64,000 nt of DNA from Albifimbria verrucaria (lineage: Eukaryota; Ascomycota; Sordariomycetes; Hypocreales; Stachybotryaceae), in the NCBI GenBank assembly GCA_020081605.1, contig JAHREC010000049.1, positions 2,914,001-2,978,000 on the forward strand, read 5' to 3'. Below, in pieces: positions 37,980 to 50,735 of this stretch. The stretch's first letter is position 1, and each line of letters opens with the position of its first letter. Below the pieces are notes generated by a model. That model saw only the letters and a list, made by a program, of their open reading frames with translations, was not told the origin of the DNA and searched no databases. A program made the position numbers and the translations under genes.

Positions 37980-40900
37980 CGGACTCCCGGTAAGATAAGC
38001 ACCACAGCCTCGAATCGCTCATGATCTAATAATACAAACACTGGTTCCCATCTTCAGCTCACTTTCCTCATCGACCCAAGTGCCAGGAGGTATCCACCCG
38101 CGCTCCCTGTTCGCATCCCACGGAGAACTCGGAAATATTAGCGATAGCTCGACTCCCCCATATTCGGTGAAGCGTGGGAGCTGTCAGCGAACACAATAGG
38201 AATGGAGCGACACGTTGCAATCAAAACCGTTGCAACGGCCACTAACGGGGGTATCCCACCGGTACCGAGGATCACGGAGAAGGACCACTCTGCTCTACCT
38301 AGCCCCCAAAGACTTATCCCTTTTCAGTTGCAAATGTCCATCCTCAGAAGGGAGGTCATCACTAGCTTGAGTACAGAAACAGTAATACAGACAGTTAGGT
38401 TTAGTAGCTTAATTGCGGCATCTATGTTTAGTCCGAACTAGACAGGGGGACAGGGCGCATGTGAAGGTCTAGACTGGGCATGTCGCGCACACAACAATCT
38501 CACATCACTTCAAACTTACAACTAAAAGGTTGCTATGCCTGTAGCTGAGGGCGTGCCGTATGAGTATGTGGCATCGGTGTTATATTTCTTCAAGGACTAA
38601 ACGTGGCCATCCTTTCCCTCGTCGGCGCTGCATCTTTCCAACTCAAGCAGCACCCACTCCAACCGAGTAAGGATTCAAACGGTTACGGGCTACAATTCAA
38701 GGGAGGATAGGGTGGGCAATTATTCCCTTGTGATCGACCCTCGGTCGGAAGCTCCGTAATTTTGTGCTGACATGAGATAAGAGTATGATGAGATTACATG
38801 GGTTGCGCTCCAGCGAGGCATTTGCCATTCCGGTATGAGCCAACTGAAACGTATTAGAGATAGAGTTGTTTTGTTTAAGCAATGACCAGGGAGCTTAATT
38901 GCACCCAGACGATTAGGTTATCTATAAGCAGGCGACACGAAGCATCGCTTATGGCTTGCGATCCATGCTCTAGCTTTCTGTCAACGCCTCAGCTTTCTGA
39001 GGATTTACGACCCATGTTTGAGCAGCTGAAGCTAACGGTTCAAGCCATCATGCTAGGTTCTTACGTTTCATGGTAAGAATGGGAACGTTGCAAGGACGAG
39101 GCATTGCTGAGCGGCTGGAGCGTAGAAGTGACTCATCAAAGCCCACTCATTATCGCAAGTGGAAAGTCGGAGGAGGAGTAATGCACTCGTACCGCGATGG
39201 TTGCATTCAAGTCTTTCGCTGTGGTGCCATCCACGCTAGAGGCAATACTGTGTCCGTTTTGGGACGAAGCCGCAATTGCGCACCATTTCCTTCGAGCATC
39301 TCGCAATAGCTCATGCATGCAGCTGTAGTGATGCGAGAGGCGGAGGAAATTCGGGATTGAAATGCGGAAATGCAATCTTTATACTTGATGTACCAAATAT
39401 CTAGGACAGATCAAGTAGAGACGTCTGCAGATAGTGAAGTAGAGTGTTCTATATCATGTGAAGGTACCAAGATTGACGAGGTGTTGTTGACGATTTTATA
39501 ATTGCTATATATATTTTGTAAGTTGCCAAGTTCCTAATTCATGTGTGGTTGATCTTAGTACGATTATAGGAGTTCTATCTTTGCCAAGATTCAAATAGGC
39601 CAGCCACGTGCTCTATTACTTAGTGCCTGCCACTGACCTACACATGGCTGAGCGAGGAGCTTGAGCAAGATGACAAGTCAGGGACTTGCATTCATGAGCT
39701 TGTGACCAAGCTACAACGCTCTGTTATATTCGGAGATTGCAAAAACGACACCATCTAGGAGATGTGCGCGATGAGGGGTTTGTCCTTGCAACCCCACGAT
39801 TTCTGGCGGAGAATCAGCAGCGAAACTGATCAGCTGCGGTTTTCCTTGGCACCGACACTGTTCTAGACCAAAGGCGATGTGCCAACCCCGGAATTGGTTT
39901 ACGTGCACAAGATTTAACTTAGGTGGTGCCAGTCCAGGGGCCCGGTTCAAAGGTAAAAGACTGTGCGCACAGCCAAGCACACGAGATGCTTATCCAACAG
40001 GAACACCTAGCCGAAGCTAGTATTTTGGACCCAACGGCAATGTTGAAGGAAACGGGCTTCTGGCGGCGAGTCATTCATCGACTATCGACGCCATGGGCTA
40101 AGAGCAACCCTAGATCTAGCCACCATATCAAAATCAGGGGAAAAACGCACGGGGTGACGTAGGTCAGGACGCGTCTACAAACATGCAGGATACAGTAGTT
40201 CGACGCTAGGGGCTTCTTCCATCCCCAACATTCCGATCGATCTGGGTTCACTGGGGTGATAAAACACTCTCAAGTGACGAAAAACACTGTGTATCCGGAT
40301 GATCGGATCTGGCTCAAATGGCATACGGCCGGCGAGCCGTGAGCCGAGTCAAAGTCAATCATACCAGCTTGACTGTTTTGCCGCAAGAGCCAATTGCTGA
40401 AGGCGACAGGACCGTATTTACGTATCGCCATTGACATCGATGATGTTGAGACATTATGAGTCCCCGTAGATCCCCTTTCTATATATATAAATCTCTCAAG
40501 ATGTGACGCCAATTGACTTTACATCGACACTAACAGAGATCGGACCAGGACAAGGTACGTAGAGGTTCGTCGGATGCTGGTGGTGAAGCTGAGCCTACAT
40601 TTATTAAAGTACCTACACTTGTTGCGCGTGCCCCATGGTGATCCTTCACCTAGAATGCAACCTTATGCCTCTTCCTCAGGGGTTCGAGGGAAGCGAGAGC
40701 AGGCTCTCCTCAAGAGCCGAAGCCAAGTAATTTAACTCCCACAAGCCATTCGCCGGGCATGCACGGATTAGGAAATTGGGGCTACCTGCAATAAGCGCTT
40801 TGTTATAATAACTTATGGCTATTGACAATTGTCCAGCCAGTCGCAAAAGGTGGAGCTGGGCACGTTGAATGACGAGCTTGGGCCAAGGCACGCACGAGTG

Positions 40901-41712
40901 GGCGAACAGACATTGGGGGATGCCATTGCGCAGAAGTCTCAAACACCGAGATACAGCAGAATTCGGGACGAAAAGTAAGCTAGCACCAACGAGGCGCCCT
41001 CATTATGCCGTGTTTATGACCCGCCGGAGCGAAACATGGAGAAACATGAGGGTAGAGGAGTAGCCTTGACCGGAGCCGTCTGCCTCGTAATCTTGGCTCA
41101 AGGCTGCGGCGATGTCTTATTACCAGGCGACTGGATGTACAGTACAAGGCAGCAAGTACTAGAAACACAAGCGTAGAATATTCGAGCAAGCCAGCGAGCG
41201 ACATACATACCGCTCAATGCACTTTACTGTACTCTGTATGCACGACAATACCCGTCCAGTCGTGGGTCGGCCGATCGAACGATCAGCGGCCTTTCCCAAG
41301 AGAAGGTGGCAGAAACTTCTGGGTGGGAAGATCCATCCGCACGAGCCAAGGCATCGAATCAGCGAAAAACAATTCGATTGCAAAACGCAAATGCAAGAAT
41401 GGTAAGGTGAAGAAGTTATCTAGGCATGCATGGGGGCTTCTTGTACTCTTTGGGACCGCGTTATCCACATGCGATTGGCTCTTGAGTCCATATTGTTGTG
41501 GTGGTAATCGATGGCGCCATGTTACAGTAGCATTCACAGCGAATTGATGCATGGATCCAGCAGGTAGGCAGGTAATATGGCATCACGCTGCGGCCGCGGC
41601 GATCGGGATCTCGTCCCATTGGAAATAGGATTCTTGCTGCACACCACATCCACGGCCTGAGCGAGACGGCTTGCACCGGGGACTGGCTGGTTGGGATGAT
41701 GGACAAGCTTTT

Positions 41713-41718
41713 CGACGG

Positions 41719-41752
<34 letters not shown>
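41713..41752 (+). repeat. (GAC)n microsatellite
   Basis: About 13 units of CGA/GAC with two GGC interruptions, in non-coding sequence. Confidence 0.9.
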
Positions 41753-41754
<2 letters not shown>

Positions 41755-42676
41755 GGACATATGTTAGAGACTTCTGACAGACGGGGACGGCCTCGTGTTT
41801 AGGTCCGGGTATCCGCAGGCTTTGGATCGGCCGTCCACGAAGGGCATTGATGTACTCTACTTCGTGTCTGCTCCACACCCAGGCGCTCCATGGCCATGGG
41901 GTCCTTGTTTAGCGCAGCATAGGTCAATGCCACGGCCGACCAGTGATCCAATCATGACCCGCGCCGACTCCCAGACGCATCAACATTTGTTGTTGCCCAC
42001 AGCTGCAGGCGCGCGTTGTGCATATCAAAAGTCGAAGGTGAGTGCGATGAGCAGGGAAGAATAGGGGATAGGGATGGAGATGGGGATGGGGATGCGAGGG
42101 GCGGGGAACCGATGGGTAATTTTTTTTCTTGTACTCCTTCTTCTTTCCTTTCGTTCCTTGGGTTTCCTTCGGATAGATTGGAGCAGCATTGACCAGGCTC
42201 ATCTCAATTTGTCTCGAAATCGTAATGGGGAGATGAGCAGGCCGGTAAAACTCTGAGATGAAGTCAGTATGCAAGTATTTGTCCACGGTGGACCCGAACA
42301 TGTCTGTTTCCATCACATCCGGCGAAGGAGACTTTTTTTCTGGATTCTTTTCTGGATGGATGCTGCAAGCATCACTTGCTAAGCCGCACCAAGGCAAAGG
42401 CTACCGTTCTGAGTGGAGGAGACGCGAGCACAGGCTTTGGTTCAGCGCACCCTTAAAATGGCTAAAATTGTACCCGTATCGTCGTCTACAGCAATGTATG
42501 TATGGCTGGCTTCCATTGCCGTGGACCGAACGACGCGCGCTACCACGGACCACCCAGGCTCGAGTACAGGTACAAGTGCAGATGCTGCACCTCATCTGTA
42601 GCTGCAGGGCGGTCCCGCCTTGAGGTGAGGATACGATACGAGACGGACGGATACAGGACTCCCCGGTTGGCCAGGC

Positions 42677-42710
42677 ATACCGTACATAATACCGTACATA
42701 ATACCGTACC
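42677..42710 (+). repeat. Three tandem copies of a 12-mer ATACCGTACATA
   Basis: Two exact copies and a third that is exact over its first nine bases. It lies within a 300-bp stretch rich in ACCGTAC, TACCTACC and CATGCC words, in non-coding sequence upstream of BNI4. Confidence 0.9.
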
Positions 42711-43054
42711 GCACCAGACCGTGTCTACCGACCCGTATGTACCTACCATACATGCACCCGTCTACATACCTACCTACCACACCATGCCAGCCATGCCATG
42801 CTATACCGTCCACGTCCATGTACCGTACCGTGCCGGAACGCATGCGTATCCTGAGTACTGTACCTTGACCTTGACGCACGGGGTGATGCTGGTCAGCTAT
42901 GCCTGGGTACCTGCCTGTACTGGGCATGGATCCCTTCCAGGCCCCTAAGGGTACCTGAGTAGCGGTCGCTGGCGCTCACCCTCTGGTTCGCTAGGGGCAC
43001 GCATGCCACTGTAATCATCCGCCATGGCGACCAAGAGCCGCCAGCCCAAGGCGC

Positions 43055-43068
43055 GGTAGGTACCTACC
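43055..43068. repeat. Perfect 14-bp palindrome GGTAGGTACCTACC
   Basis: The sequence equals its own reverse complement. Parts of it (GGTACCTACC, GTACCTAC, GGTAGGTAC) recur in other intergenic regions of this window at 11551, 22011, 35410, 40609 and 42739. Confidence 0.85.
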
Positions 43069-44091
43069 TGGCGAGGACCAGGCAAAACAAATCTGGTACT
43101 ATATCTCAGAGCCAAGACGTCCCCTTTAGCGCTAAGGTACCTTTAACACCCCCGCCTGCGTCCCCTTGTGGCAGTTAGCCGGACTTTTTGCTTGAATGCT
43201 CCTTTGGGTGTAGCCACTGACTGGTCCTGGGGCCACTCGCTTGATTGAATCGAATCCATCCATTTGCTTCGCTCTCCCTCCACTCCCTCCCTCTCCTTGC
43301 CCAGCACCAGCACCGAACCACCATCGCCGTCCTCAACCTTTCCCTCGAGGTTTGCCTGCTCGTTAATTTTCTCTTCTCTTCGTTTTCCCACCTTATCCTC
43401 ATCGCTGTTTTCTTTATCGGTGTTCTTTTTTTCTCTTCCGGCCGCCTCGTTGCTGCATAGTCGTTTGGTCTCGAGTACAGCAACTTTCGCCTCTACCCTT
43501 TCTCTCTCCTTCGCTCTCCCCACGATCGACCACGAACCACTCCCGACTGAAAAACCTCCCTTGTCTTACCATCTCCCTCGAGCGCTGCGTTGCACATCTT
43601 GCCTTGACCATCACATCGCATCACATTGCATTGCCTGCCTGCCTTGCCTTGCCTTGCACGCCGTCTCGTGTCTTTCTTTCATCGTCCTTCCCTCGTGGCT
43701 GTGACGTGCTACGCCCTCGAAGCTCCTGCTGCCAACCTCGACTCAGGAACCAACAGCACGTAAACCTCTGCCTCCCCGATCCTCCAACCAATCCCAACGT
43801 CGATCTGAATAGCCTCGACTTCCACATGCTTTGCTCTACATAGCTGGGGATCTGCCGTGTCTTCTTGACACCCCTTGATCTTGCTGCCTTCAGTCACCTC
43901 GTAAAGGGTGGTTGACTTACCTCATTGTGACACTTGAGGCAAGCCGGGACGCGATTACTGGAATCCTTTCTGGTCATCACTGTTCTTGATCTTCTTCTTC
44001 CTATTTCGAGCTGTGGCTCAGCCAGGAACAATAGAACCTCGGATTCTTGTCCGACTGCAAGATCGACAGATCTAATTCAACGGCAAAGAAG

Positions 44092-44223
44092 GTATGATCT
44101 GATTTGTTGCAAACCACACATTGGACTTTTCTGTCACGCACCTGCCTTGCTTCACATCTACCTCTATAGCTCCTTGATTTGCTGCCCATTCGTGGCTATG
44201 GGCTAACAATTGTTTTGTGGCAG
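44092..44223 (+). other. Possible 5' UTR intron of BNI4
   Basis: GTATGA at 44092 and TTGTGGCAG ending at 44223, with a GGCTAAC branch-like site about 20 nt before the acceptor. The position just upstream of the ATG at 44351 is common for long-leader fungal genes. No transcript evidence is available here. Confidence 0.35.
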
Positions 44224-44350
44224 TTGGTTTCTGCGTTTTGTTGACTGCGTTGCAACCACGGCCTTTGACCGCTGCAACCATCTCCTCCGAAGCCGACATT
44301 GCAATATCGGTCATTTCGGCTCGCATCCAAATTCAACTTGTGAGAAAAGC

Positions 44351-46845
44351 ATGGCCGCGTTGGTGCAGACCTATCCTCAACAGACTGGCACGATAACAAT
44401 GCTCCAAACTCGACCAACGTCCAACACTACCATGATGGCACCCGGCCAGCAGCAACCTACTCACCAGTTCGCTGGTGCCCAAGCACCGCGATCACAATAT
44501 CATGCTGCCGCAGCCGCTCCCGTTTACCGCGGTAGCACTGTCCCTGTTCAACCGTATGCATTCACTGCCACGCCCAGTTTGAACCCGGCGATGCCCTGGC
44601 AACAGCCGTATGGAACATACAGGACAAACTCTTCACCAGCGGTTCCTGTTGCTCAAGGGTTTGATCCCAACTTTGCTCATCGTAGCCGCTCTCAACCTAT
44701 GAACCAGGCTTATATGTACCATATGGGTGTTGGCCAAGGCGGATCCCGAGATGACTCTGCCATCGTGCAGGCTAGGAACATCGTCCCTGCCCCGCGACCA
44801 CACTCAGCTGCCTATCTATCTGCGTCAAACCAAGGCACCAGCCCCAGGGCACTTCTGCTAAACCTGCACCTGAGAGGTATAGAAGAACTAGCGCTCAGAA
44901 TGCGCAGCATGGTCGCTCGCAGTCATCTACCCTTCCTCCTACCCTCGGAATGGGCTATGGGCAGAACAACTCTAGCCCTTCGCTCGTGGCGCGGCCTACC
45001 AGCCTCTACGCTGTTGGATCGAGTCGATCTGCGGATGATATGGCCTTGTATCGCCAATCCTCCATGGAAGACGTCAAGAGAGCAAGACAGCAGAGCATTC
45101 GCAGCAACACCTCCTCGAATAAATCCAGCAACCACGAGAAATCGAGGCCAGATGAGTCCGCCTCTGCTGGCAAGCCGCGTGAGATGGACGGGAAAACCCT
45201 GCGTGTTGTTCCCATGCACTCTCGCAATCCCAGCTCGGAGAGCGTGACTTCTACCCGAAGTAGCCATTCTCGGCCTTCATCGGTACGATCCTCCTTCCTT
45301 TTTCCATTGCCCAATCACGACCGCTACCCATGTCGCAGTGCTAACCAGGATTAATGTACAGGCTGCCAACCGCAATGTGTCTGCCCCCACTGGCAACCCC
45401 TCTTTGTCGACCTCTGACGAAATAACCGGGAAATCAGATCAGCCTAGGTTAATTAACATTCCCTCACGAGTGTCATCCGCCGATGCTTCGAAGCGCGTTC
45501 TCAGCCCTTCGCCTCTTTCCAAGCCGATGGCGATGTCGAACGGACCGGCTGAAGATGGCTCCACAGCCGCCGCTCCGGCTGCAGCGTCGGGAACCTCGAA
45601 TGTTAACCTGGAATCACCCGCCGCGAGGCAGCTGGCTGCAATCAATCAGAAGGGCAACAAAGCGAAGAGCAAAACTTCGCGACTCCGCAGAGCCTTTTCT
45701 TTTGGTAGTGCTGCCGAGTTCCGCAAAGCTGCCGGAGACGAACCAGAGGTTGGGGACAAGGCTGAGCCCCATAGACTTCACAAAGACCCGACGCCGGACG
45801 AGGCGTACGATGCAGAGCAGGCCAGAATTGCGGAGGCCCAGGAAGCCGCAGGTATTGGAAACAGTATCTACGGTAGCCGATTCTTTGGCTCGACGGATAA
45901 CCTCTCCATCTCCTCGACCGCATCATCTGCTTCGATAATGATCCGTAAGATGGGTCGTGGCATGAAGAAGAGCACACGCTCGCTTGTCGGCCTTTTCCGA
46001 CCCAAGTCTGTTATCGGAGTTCCTGCAGCGGAGGCGTTGGCGCCGGAGGCTAGCCAGGCGACTGTTTCTATGATCACAGTCGAAGCGGAGACGCGTCGTG
46101 TTAACGTCTCTGCTGATCCTCAAGCTGGCAATGGCGGAACTAGCTTCCCTCACTTGGAGCGCAACTCGATGGATGCTAGCCAGGTTCCCGAGATGGTTCA
46201 GGAGAGCGCTGAAGGCGCCACAGGAGAGAATGCTGGCCCGCGTAAAAGCATCATGGGTGGAGACAAGGAGCGAGCTGAGGTGCTCGCAGCTGTCCGCAAG
46301 GGCATTCTGAAGCGTATGTCTGATGAAGTCTTTGGAGTAATGAATAAATTTACTGACCAGCCATTAGGATCCACGAGCCCCAACAAGCGTGCGGGTGAAG
46401 GCCCGCTGCAGCTCGATCTTCCCGGAATCCCAGCCATCACTGATTCACCCAACTCGAGCGCCCCAGCACGCCTAACGATGATAACCAGAGTCATCGACGA
46501 ACTGGTTCCATTGCTATTGGCAACGAGGATTATTTCATGAGTGCCTTGCGCCTTCGACAGGACACCAAGAGTGCACCGGGAACACCGTCAGGCACTATCA
46601 AGCGCAATGCGACGTTCTCGCCCCGAATCGTGTTCCACGACACCTGGCCCAGCCAAGAATATGACCGACGTGGCGAGATTGCTACCTGTAACCGCCTGAC
46701 GCCAATGCTGGCTCAGCAGATCAAGGAGGAGCTGAACAGCTTCAAGATGGTATGTCCCTTTTGCCTCGCTTTCCTTGTGCTTGCTAACACGATGCAGGAA
46801 ATGGAGGTCCACGAAAACTCCAAAATCTACACTCACTTTTTCTGA
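44351..46845 (+). CDS. BNI4: BNI4-like septum/bud-neck scaffold
   Basis: In yeast, Bni4 brings protein phosphatase 1 (Glc7) and chitin synthase III to the bud neck; in hyphae a septal role is expected. The protein is long, disordered and rich in Ser, Gln, Pro and Ala. Its conserved end is diagnostic: RNATFSPRIVFHDTWPS, YDRRGEIATCNRLTPMLAQQ, then EELNSFKM and EMEVHENSKIYTHFF. The segment NATF is an RVxF-like PP1 docking candidate. The middle has a basic Ser-rich patch (SKTSRLRRAFSFGSAAEF). Introns fit 45281-45361 and one of about 50 nt near 46750-46798. One-base shifts near 44847 (GGG) and 46461 (CCCC) interrupt the frame. The start at ATG 44351 (MAALVQTYPQQ) is the first ATG that leads into the long frame without the leader-like sequence upstream. 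Confidence 0.82.
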
Positions 46846-47766
46846 TGACGGCTACGCCCATGGCATATCATATTTGTCAGCTACTGCATTCCTTCACAGC
46901 AAAGGTTGTTGGGCCTAGAATCATGTATTCCTGTATATTTGTCACTCGAGGCGTTGAGGGACAGCATAGTAAGGTGTCAAAGGCGTTCATTTTTGTCATT
47001 TCTTTCCTTAAGCCTCCGGTTGTGGAATTTAGACCAAGAGTCTTACATGTCTTTTTAATTTTCTTTGCGGAGTCGAGCGGAGGAAGACTAGTTATTATGT
47101 GAAGGGCTACCGCAGTCTGACTAGAGACTGGACGGAGGGTGCGCAGCATCCTATTGCAATGAGAAGTCATTTCTTTCTCCTGATAAACCTTGTATTTTGG
47201 GCGATGTTGTTGGTGGGAGTTTTGAGAGAAGAAACATTGCTTTGCTTTGTATTGATGTGGCAGCGTAGTGCCGTTGGAGTGCAGCGTTGGATGCTCGCTG
47301 GCTTCGACATTCAGAGCAATGGCACGACCAAAGTCTTATGGACCTACTAGGATTATTGCTTGGACAGGGACTCTGTAGTTTGGTTGAACATGGGGTGCTT
47401 CATACAGGGTCTCATTCGACCCACTTGCGTCACTCTTGTAGATATTATGGGGGCTATCAGTCCTGCACCGCGATAAGAAAATGTGCCCAGTTTTATTTTT
47501 TTAGAGTCCTCTCTCTGACTGTGCCCGCTATTGTCCTTGATCCTCCACCATTGCGACTACGCCGACCTCTACTCCATCCACACCAGTTTGCGGTTGTCGG
47601 TGGCCGGATCAACTACTCAGCTCTTGGAGAGTGTTGCGTTGAACAGAGGAGGCCTGGGAAAGACGGCCTCATGCTCTGGGGTTGGTTGCGACAGACGTGC
47701 GCACCCCGGTGTTCCTCACAACTTCGATCTTCCCTCGGAAGCCTTCGGCGCGCCCAGTTTGCGACA
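46846..47766. other. Intergenic spacer between BNI4 and DUS1
   Basis: T-rich sequence containing the BNI4 3' UTR, followed by the C-rich DUS1 promoter. No gene is visible. Confidence 0.5.
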
Positions 47767-49474
47767 ATGGCGACCGAGACCACTGCGACCGCAGCCGGAG
47801 CCGCGCCTGCGGTGAAGCTACATGGCAGGGCGTTCTATGAGAGCATTGGCAGCCCCAAATTTGTCGTGGCCCCCATGGTGGATCAGTCAGAATTTGTGCG
47901 TTTCCCTCCTATGCGACACGAGTTGAACGACGCTGACAGACTGAATAGGCATGGCGACTACTATCCCGATCGTTTCTCACGGACGAAGAGAAGTCGAAGA
48001 TGCTTGCCTACACCCCCATGTTCCACGCCCGTCTCTTTGCGCAGGAGGAGAAATACCGAAAGGCGCATTTCCAGGCCATTCGTCCTGGCACCTCCGAACC
48101 ATGGCTGGACGGCAACCCGACCCTCGACCGACCACTGTTTGTTCAGTTCTGTGCGAACGATCCCGATATGCTCCTGGCCGCTGCCAAGGAGGTTGCCCTC
48201 ACTGCGACGCTGTCGATCTGAACCTGGGCTGCCCTCAGGGTATCGCAAGGAAGGGTAAATATGGCGCTTTCCTGCAAGAGGACCAAGACTTGATCTTCCG
48301 CCTCATCAACATCCTCCACAAAGAGTTGTCTATTCCTGTGACGGCCAAGATTCGTATCCTGGAGACGAAGGAGAAGACTTTGGAATATGCGCAGAACGTG
48401 CTTCGAGCAGGTGCTTCTATCCTGACTGTCCACGGTCGACGAAGAGAACAAAAGGGTCACTTGACGGGAATTGCGGACTGGAAGATGATCAAGTTCTTGA
48501 GAGATAGCCTACCACCAGACACTGTCATTTTCGCGAATGGCAACATTCTCCAGGAGGCTGATCTGCAAAAGTGCCTTGACGCAACAGGTGCGGATGGCGT
48601 GATGAGTGCAGAGGGAAACCTGAGCGACCCAGGTCTCTTTGCCAAGCCGCCACCCCTGGAAAGCACGAGAGGAATTCTGGGTTGGTAAGGATGGCAGGTC
48701 TGGCTGGAGAGTCGACGCTGTAACCAGGCGTTACCTGGATATCCTGCACAAATACGCCCTGGGAAGTGAGCCCCCGCCCGACGACCGCTCTTTATTCCGG
48801 GAGACGATGTTGCGTGGATGACGGAGAGTGATCAGGCAGAGTCAGATGGAGACGAGCCGGCCAGGAAGAAGGTGAAGCGAGATAACTACAAGGAGTTGCA
48901 GGCCTCACCCAACTTCTCGGCCGTACAGCCACATCTATTCCATCTTCTGCGCCATTTTGTGTCCAAGCATACCGACATCCGTGACATGCTGGCCAAGGCT
49001 CGCCGTGACGGTATTGCCGGCTACGAGAGGGTGTTGGCAGCCGTGGAGCGCAGGGTTGCAGAGGGCTTAATCGAATACGAGAAGACCGACGGCAAGAGCT
49101 TTGCCGACGAGCTGGTCGTTCTCGAGAAGAACAAGGAGCTGCTTCCTGCGGACGAGAGCTCGGCTGGCACCATCTACGAGTGCAAACGCCCCTGGTGGGT
49201 TGTACAGCCCATCATCCGACCGCTGCCTAGCGAGGCACTGGCCAAGGGCGCCATCAGCATGAAGAAGAAGGATAAGGAGAAGGCCGTGGGTACTGAGCAG
49301 GCAGCATCGGGAACGGGCAGCGGCACGACGAGTGCCACGTTAACGCCTGGACCTGTCGAAACGCCAGTCACTAACGAAGCTGGTACGGTGTCACAGGCTC
49401 AACAAGAGAAGGATGAGGAGGCGGCTCAAAAGAAGGAAGAGATCGCGTCGAGGGACAACTTGGTGGCTGGTTGA
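47767..49474 (+). CDS. DUS1: tRNA-dihydrouridine synthase 1 (D16/D17)
   Basis: FMN enzyme that reduces uridines 16 and 17 in the tRNA D-loop with NAD(P)H. ATG 47767 is followed by LHGRAFYESIGSPKFVVAPM and VDQSEF, an intron of about 54 nt, then AWRLLSRSFLTDEEK. The core is classical: PLFVQFCANDPDMLLAAAKE, the catalytic Cys in DAVDLNLGCPQGIARKGKYG, IPVTAKIRILETKEKTLEYA, ILTVHGRRREQKGHLTGIAD, and VIFANGNILQEADLQKCLDA. A helical C-terminal domain (PNFSAVQPHLFHLLRHFVSK) and an Ala/Gln/Glu-rich tail end at VAG. One-base shifts at about 48196 (CCC), 48670 and 48808 are read as missing bases. In this last region the annotation joins two frames into one protein. Confidence 0.92.
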
Positions 49475-50735
49475 AGGTGTAGATGTAGTATAATAATAAA
49501 TTAGACATTCTAGAAAGCATCCCAATGCAGCGTTTACTTCCCGAATGAGGGGCCGTGATACGGAGCTGCTTGTGGCCGGAGACCCCACTTATCCCGGCCG
49601 AGAGTCAAACGGTCGAGGTCTTGGCGACCCGCAGTTACCAGATGCTGTGGAGTCGGTGTTTGCTTAAGAGTGTGTGTTCGCATTCTTGTTTTCAGGAAGA
49701 GTCAGGTGAAGAAATGCCCCAAAGTGCTACCTGCGCCGTCGTTTGCAAATCTCAGATATGATGTGTTCCCTTACAGCTCAGTGTTTCATCGCTGCATATC
49801 CTCATGGACGCCAGTTCACTCCCTTCGTTCCTTTCCCCACGTCTTCTGTTTTCTCTCCTTGAAGCGGCAACGTCTACCAACGAGCCACCAGATGATTCTA
49901 GAGCTGGGCTCCTCTAACGATTATCCAGAAAGAAAGCGTGATAACCATTGCCCAGAAGGCAATATCCAACATCATGGTGTAGATCCTACCGAAGGGTAAA
50001 GACCCATCCGGCCGAGTTTAGGATATTAGTATTGGCATGAGATTTTCTATCGAACAAGCCGAGAAGAGAGGGAAGGCAGTAATTGACTCACAGAGCATCG
50101 TGCACAGCTGAGTAGACAAATGCCGAAGAACAAATTCAGAAGATATTGAAGTTCAGACATGGTAGCGTTGTGTAGTCAGACTCTGTGAGCTGGTAAGGTG
50201 GTTTAGTTGGGACTTGGTTTGTTCCAAGGGCTGGTTGCTTTTGGTTTGCTTTGCGATTTGGAAAGATAGGGGTTTAGAAGAGGTGAAAAGAATGCGTAGA
50301 CAGAGTTTTGTACGTGATTGATCTCACGTGTTCGTCTTTGGTCTGCCTGTAGCCGTGATGATATCAATACTGCAGGTTGCCGTGCAGTGACTTTCAGAAC
50401 AGCGTGAGTGCGGATCTTCTGTTTTGCTTGCAAACACCATTGAACAATGGTAAAAGAATGACGTTCTATGACACACCCGACCTTGGGTGCTTAAGAGGGC
50501 ATAGGGTGTATTTGACCAACCCCAGCTGGAAGAAACTGTTTTAACACAATTAGGCATCAAATACGGTGTACTATTTGTCAAGGCAACTGCAGCTCGTGTA
50601 GCCATCTTGGAGACCCTTTGACCCGAAGGAATATTGCACTGTATTTAACCAAGTAGCAATGAACAAACAGCGAACTGGTCGATAGTATCCATGTTGTTTG
50701 ATATCGCGATGCCTAAGTCAAGCCGTGTGCTCTAT
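49475..50735. other. Interval containing one possible small gene
   Basis: The rest of this interval has no coding support. See the separate entry for a possible small membrane protein at 49898-50160 on the minus strand. Confidence 0.45.
49898..50160 (-). CDS. Possible small two-segment membrane protein
   Basis: I do not recognise this gene. ATG 50160 gives the hydrophobic peptide MSELQYLLNLFFGICLLSCA. A good donor (GTGAGT at 50091) and acceptor (TAG ending at 49986) enclose a 106-nt intron. The following exon, in one frame, gives a second hydrophobic stretch, MLDIAFWAMVITLSFWIIVR, and ends GAQL at 49898. The two exons are out of phase by one base, the same type of defect as in most genes here. 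The total would be about 50 residues with both segments long enough to span a membrane. No function is proposed. Confidence 0.3.

Larger units (their letters stand above)
37852..44350. other. 6.5-kb gene-poor region with simple repeats and the BNI4 leader
   Basis: No gene is supportable between the carbonic anhydrase and BNI4. From 38 to 41.5 kb only short random open frames are present. From 41.7 to 43.1 kb there are simple repeats and GTAC-rich sequence, listed separately. From about 43250 to 43900 the plus strand is strongly pyrimidine-rich (TCTC, CCTT and CTTG runs), which fits the promoter and long 5' leader of the gene starting at 44351. Confidence 0.5.

Noticed and set aside
42677..42710. 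A CRISPR-like or satellite array at the tandem 12-mers
   Set aside because: Only three copies without spacers; it is a short tandem repeat.
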